Assembly (NCBI GenBank): GCA_021816665.1
Contig: JAKAXI010000071.1
Span: 1-8,368 of the forward strand
Direction of reading: 5' to 3'
Length of the DNA stretch: 8,368 nt
DNA from: Bacillota bacterium
GTDB taxonomy: Bacteria > Bacillota > Bacilli > Alicyclobacillales > Alicyclobacillaceae
Position 1 is the stretch's first letter, and every line of letters starts with the position of its first letter. Positions 6,827-8,368 of this stretch are shown here, piece after piece. The notes beneath the pieces were generated by a model. That model was not told the DNA's origin and did no database searches. It saw only the letters and a list, made by a program, of their open reading frames with translations. A program made the position numbers and the translations under genes.

Positions 6827-7551
6827 AAAGTAGGCCCTGCACCTTCACTAAACTTGTAGCCCACTCCGCGCACCGTTCGAATAAAGACTGGGTTTTTCGG
6901 GTCTTCCTCAATTTTCTCGCGTAAGTGCGAGACGTGGACATCGACGATGCGCGTGTCCGTTGAGGAAGAGTACCCCCAAACACGATCTAAGAGTTGGTCG
7001 CGCGTCAAAACTTGTGCCTTGTTCTTCATAAAGTATTCGAGCAGGTCAAACTCTTTCGGGGTCAAGTCAATCTGTTCCCCGCGCACCGTGACTTCGTGTC
7101 TCCCAACATCTAGCACGATCTGCTGGTTGGCGAGGCGCTTTTCATCGACTGGCGCCTCCGTCGCGGCCCCCTCTTCTACGGTCTCCGAGCGACGAAGGAC
7201 TGCTCTCGCTCTAGCAATCAGTTCGCGCGGACTAAATGGCTTTGTGACGTAGTCGTCAGCGCCAAGTTCCAAGCCTAGAATCAGGTCGACCTCGTCGTCT
7301 CTCGCCGTCAGCAAAATAATTGGCGTGCGAATCTGTTCAGCTCGCAGACGTTTGCAAACTTCCATGCCGTCCATTCCGGGCAGCATCAAGTCGAGCACGA
7401 TTAAGTCAAATGCGCCAGGCGACTTGCGGATCCGTTCGTAGGCATCTCGCCCATTGCCGCAAGTTTCTATCTCGTATCCCGATCGCTGGAAGTGGAACAC
7501 CACCAGTTTTTGAATCGACTCTTCATCGTCGACAATGAGGACCGTTGCCAC
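6823..7551 (-). CDS. OmpR/PhoP-family response regulator
   Basis: This is a 242-residue two-domain transcription factor. The receiver domain (about 1-120) has the acidic pair D8-D9, the phosphoacceptor D54 (in VLDLMLPGMDG), T82 and K104 (in YVTKPFSPREL). The winged-helix DNA-binding domain (about 145-235) includes DLTPKEFDLLEYF, RDQLLDRVWGY and RIVDVHVSHLREKIE, ending in IRTVRGVGYKF. This places it in the OmpR/PhoB class. The linker (about 121-140) is rich in Glu and Ala. The start is GTG at 7551-7549, with AAGGAGGG six bases upstream. It is the first gene of a probable operon with the kinase, degV and comFC. It may regulate its own divergent promoter region, but no clear PhoP-type direct repeat was seen there. 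The name phoP is possible but not proven. Confidence 0.94.
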   Translation of the reverse strand: MATVLIVDDEESIQKLVVFHFQRSGYEIETCGNGRDAYERIRKSPGAFDLIVLDLMLPGMDGMEVCKRLRAEQIRTPIILLTARDDEVDLILGLELGADDYVTKPFSPRELIARARAVLRRSETVEEGAATEAPVDEKRLANQQIVLDVGRHEVTVRGEQIDLTPKEFDLLEYFMKNKAQVLTRDQLLDRVWGYSSSTDTRIVDVHVSHLREKIEEDPKNPVFIRTVRGVGYKFSEGAGPTL

Positions 7552-7557
7552 ATCTGA

Positions 7558-7565
7558 CCCTCCTT
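7558..7565 (-). promoter_or_regulatory. Ribosome binding site of the response regulator
   Basis: AAGGAGGG on the minus strand ends six bases before the GTG start. It supports GTG as the true initiation codon. Confidence 0.75.
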
Positions 7566-7583
7566 GGGCAGGCTTTCAGATGT

Positions 7584-7589
7584 ATTGTA
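7584..7589 (-). promoter_or_regulatory. Possible -10 box for the two-component operon
   Basis: TACAAT on the minus strand (five of six consensus positions) lies 32 bases before the response regulator start. No convincing -35 box is found 16-18 bases upstream (TAGCCT at 17). The promoter would therefore be weak or need an activator, possibly the regulator itself. Confidence 0.35.
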
Positions 7590-7595
7590 CCGGGT

Positions 7596-7624
7596 GTGTC
7601 AGGATCAGGCTAGTGTGGTACGAT
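7596..7624 (+). promoter_or_regulatory. Possible plus-strand promoter for the XRE-TPR remnant
   Basis: GTGTCA (7596-7601) and TACGAT (7619-7624) are 17 bases apart, each matching four of six SigA consensus positions. It points towards the small plus-strand frame and lies next to the minus-strand -10 candidate, so the 108-base gap would hold divergent promoters. The boxes are weak. Confidence 0.3.
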
Positions 7625-7659
7625 GATGGAAGGATTATTCAGCAGATGAATGTAAATAA

Positions 7660-8031
7660 GTGACTAACGTTACAAAAACAAGCAGGAATTCACTCACCAT
7701 CGGACAAAAGATTCGTGAGGCACGTCTCATGCGCGGCCGAACCCTTTGCGTGAACGGTTCCGTTGAATCTGCAGAACAGCTGCTCTCCACCCTTATCGCG
7801 GACGCACTTCACCGCCGGGACAACCTGTTGTTATACAAAGCGTACAAGGAATCCGGCTATTTGGAGTATGACATGGGCCGACCGGCAAGCGCCAGACACG
7901 AGTGGACTAAAGCGCTGGACATCGGTGAGACGATCGCGAATCTGCCTGAATTCGCAAGTGTTCCGCTACATGCAGAAATGGCGAATGCGAGTGGAGCCAA
8001 GAAGAGCAAGAGGCCGCGATCACCCATCTAG
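7660..8031 (+). pseudogene. Remnant of an XRE-type HTH regulator with TPR domain
   Basis: The open frame encodes 123 residues. Residues 14-29 (IGQKIREARLMRGRTL) match the start of an XRE/Cro-type helix-turn-helix domain, which normally continues with a LAxxxGVS-like recognition helix. Here the sequence breaks instead into CVNGSVESAEQLL and then TPR-like helices; YKESGYLEYDMGRPASA (about 62-78) followed by WTKALDIGE (82-90) fits a TPR repeat. Such HTH-TPR regulators usually run to several hundred residues, so this looks like an in-frame internal deletion joining the two ends. The start is GTG at 7660 with no ribosome binding site at normal distance; the GGAAGG at 7628-7633 is about 26 bases away. 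The last 20 or so residues become Lys/Arg/Ser-rich, while another frame gives acidic, helix-like sequence, suggesting a frameshift. A short functional protein cannot be excluded. Confidence 0.55.
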
Positions 8032-8051
8032 TCGAGTTGTCGCTGGTATGC

Positions 8052-8091
8052 AACACCCCTGGGCCACAGCAAGTCGGCTCAGGGGTGTTTT
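8052..8091 (+). terminator. Strong intrinsic terminator between convergent genes
   Basis: AACACCCCTG (8052-8061) pairs perfectly with CAGGGGTGTT (8080-8089). GGCC (8062-8065) and GGCT (8076-8079) extend the stem by four pairs, one of them G-U, around a ten-base loop. The plus strand continues with T residues (8088-8091), so it best fits the plus-strand remnant. It could also stop the HD-GYP gene arriving on the minus strand. Confidence 0.8.
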
Positions 8092-8121
8092 CACGTTGGT
8101 TCATGGCATGGAAGTGCGAGA

Positions 8122-8368
8122 TCAGCCGGTAACGTGGTCGTTGCTCTTGCTGTCATCGCCTTCCTCCGCGTCGAGTAATCCAATCTCCCGTACCATGTCA
8201 ATGAACGGTTCGACCAAGTCCGGATCAAACTGTGTACCTGCACAGTCACGAAGTTCGGCGAAGGCTTCCTCCATCGACCGCTTGCGCTGATAAGGCCGAC
8301 TTGTAGTCATGGCGTCAAAGCTATCGGCGATCGTCAAGATGCGGGCTGACAGCGGGATCTCCTCGCCG
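8122..8368 (-). CDS. C-terminal part of an HD-GYP-type domain protein (cut by the window edge)
   Basis: About 82 residues up to the TGA at 8124-8122 are visible, and the gene continues past the right edge. The sequence [20 protein letters not shown], then [19 protein letters not shown] and [13 protein letters not shown], is the characteristic end of HD-GYP domains. These hydrolyse the second messenger cyclic di-GMP or related cyclic dinucleotides, often as the output of response regulators. The catalytic HD and the GYP motif lie upstream, outside the window, so activity cannot be judged. A short acidic tail ([16 protein letters not shown]) follows the domain. The true start is not in the window. 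It converges on the plus-strand remnant across the 8052-8091 terminator. Confidence 0.85.
   Translation of the reverse strand, partial: GEEIPLSARILTIADSFDAMTTSRPYQRKRSMEEAFAELRDCAGTQFDPDLVEPFIDMVREIGLLDAEEGDDSKSNDHVTG

Noticed and set aside
6194..6859. 221-codon plus-strand frame opposite the kinase
   Set aside because: It is antisense to intact kinase domains, with no ribosome binding site or motif of its own.
7763..8290. 175-codon plus-strand frame at the right end
   Set aside because: It runs through the terminator hairpin and antisense to the HD-GYP gene, and its composition is not protein-like. Only the 7660 frame shows domain-like sequence.
1..8368. CRISPR arrays, insertion sequences, tRNA or rRNA genes
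   Set aside because: No regularly spaced repeats, transposase frames with inverted ends, or tRNA/rRNA-like sequences were seen on either strand.

Overview
The window looks like chromosomal DNA from a Gram-positive bacterium of the Bacillota (class Bacilli). The codons are moderately GC-rich, starts are a mix of GTG and ATG, and the Shine-Dalgarno sequences are strong (AGGAGG type). The gene order degV - comFC - yvyF - hpf - secA - (probably prfB) matches the Bacillus subtilis degSU/comF/flagellar/hpf/secA/prfB region with large pieces missing. An Alicyclobacillaceae-type host is my guess from protein style; the sequence does not prove it.

Layout. All well-formed genes are on the minus strand, so transcription runs from about 7.55 kb down to the left edge. 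Listed in transcription order: an OmpR/PhoP-type response regulator (6823-7551), a PhoR-like histidine kinase with one membrane helix (5528-6826), a DegV/FakB-type fatty-acid-binding protein (4686-5531) and a ComFC-type phosphoribosyltransferase (3857-4648). The first three are joined by two consecutive ATGA stop/start overlaps, and comFC follows after 37 bases, so the four genes probably form one operon. A good SigA-type promoter then precedes a small double zinc-ribbon protein of the YvyF family (3447-3785). The long-form ribosome hibernation factor hpf (2815-3372) follows, then a hairpin terminator (2676-2723), a strong SigA-type promoter (2617-2645) and secA (172-2559). The first five codons of the next gene, expected to be prfB, are at the left edge.

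The right end differs. Divergent from the two-component operon is a short plus-strand frame (7660-8031). It appears to be the decayed remnant of a larger XRE/HTH-TPR regulator: the start of a helix-turn-helix domain runs straight into TPR-like sequence, and a possible frameshift lies near its end. A strong intrinsic terminator (8052-8091) separates it from the C-terminal end of an HD-GYP-type phosphodiesterase gene on the minus strand, which runs off the right edge.

How the genes work together. SecA drives Sec-dependent protein export, and HPF silences 70S ribosomes as 100S dimers when growth stops. The kinase/regulator pair senses an unidentified signal, and DegV probably carries fatty acids to or from a lipid pathway. 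ComFC belongs to the DNA-uptake (competence) machinery. I see no clear sign of a wholly new system. The points most worth a second look are the XRE-TPR remnant, the translational coupling of a two-component pair to degV, and the retention of yvyF with no flagellar genes beside it.
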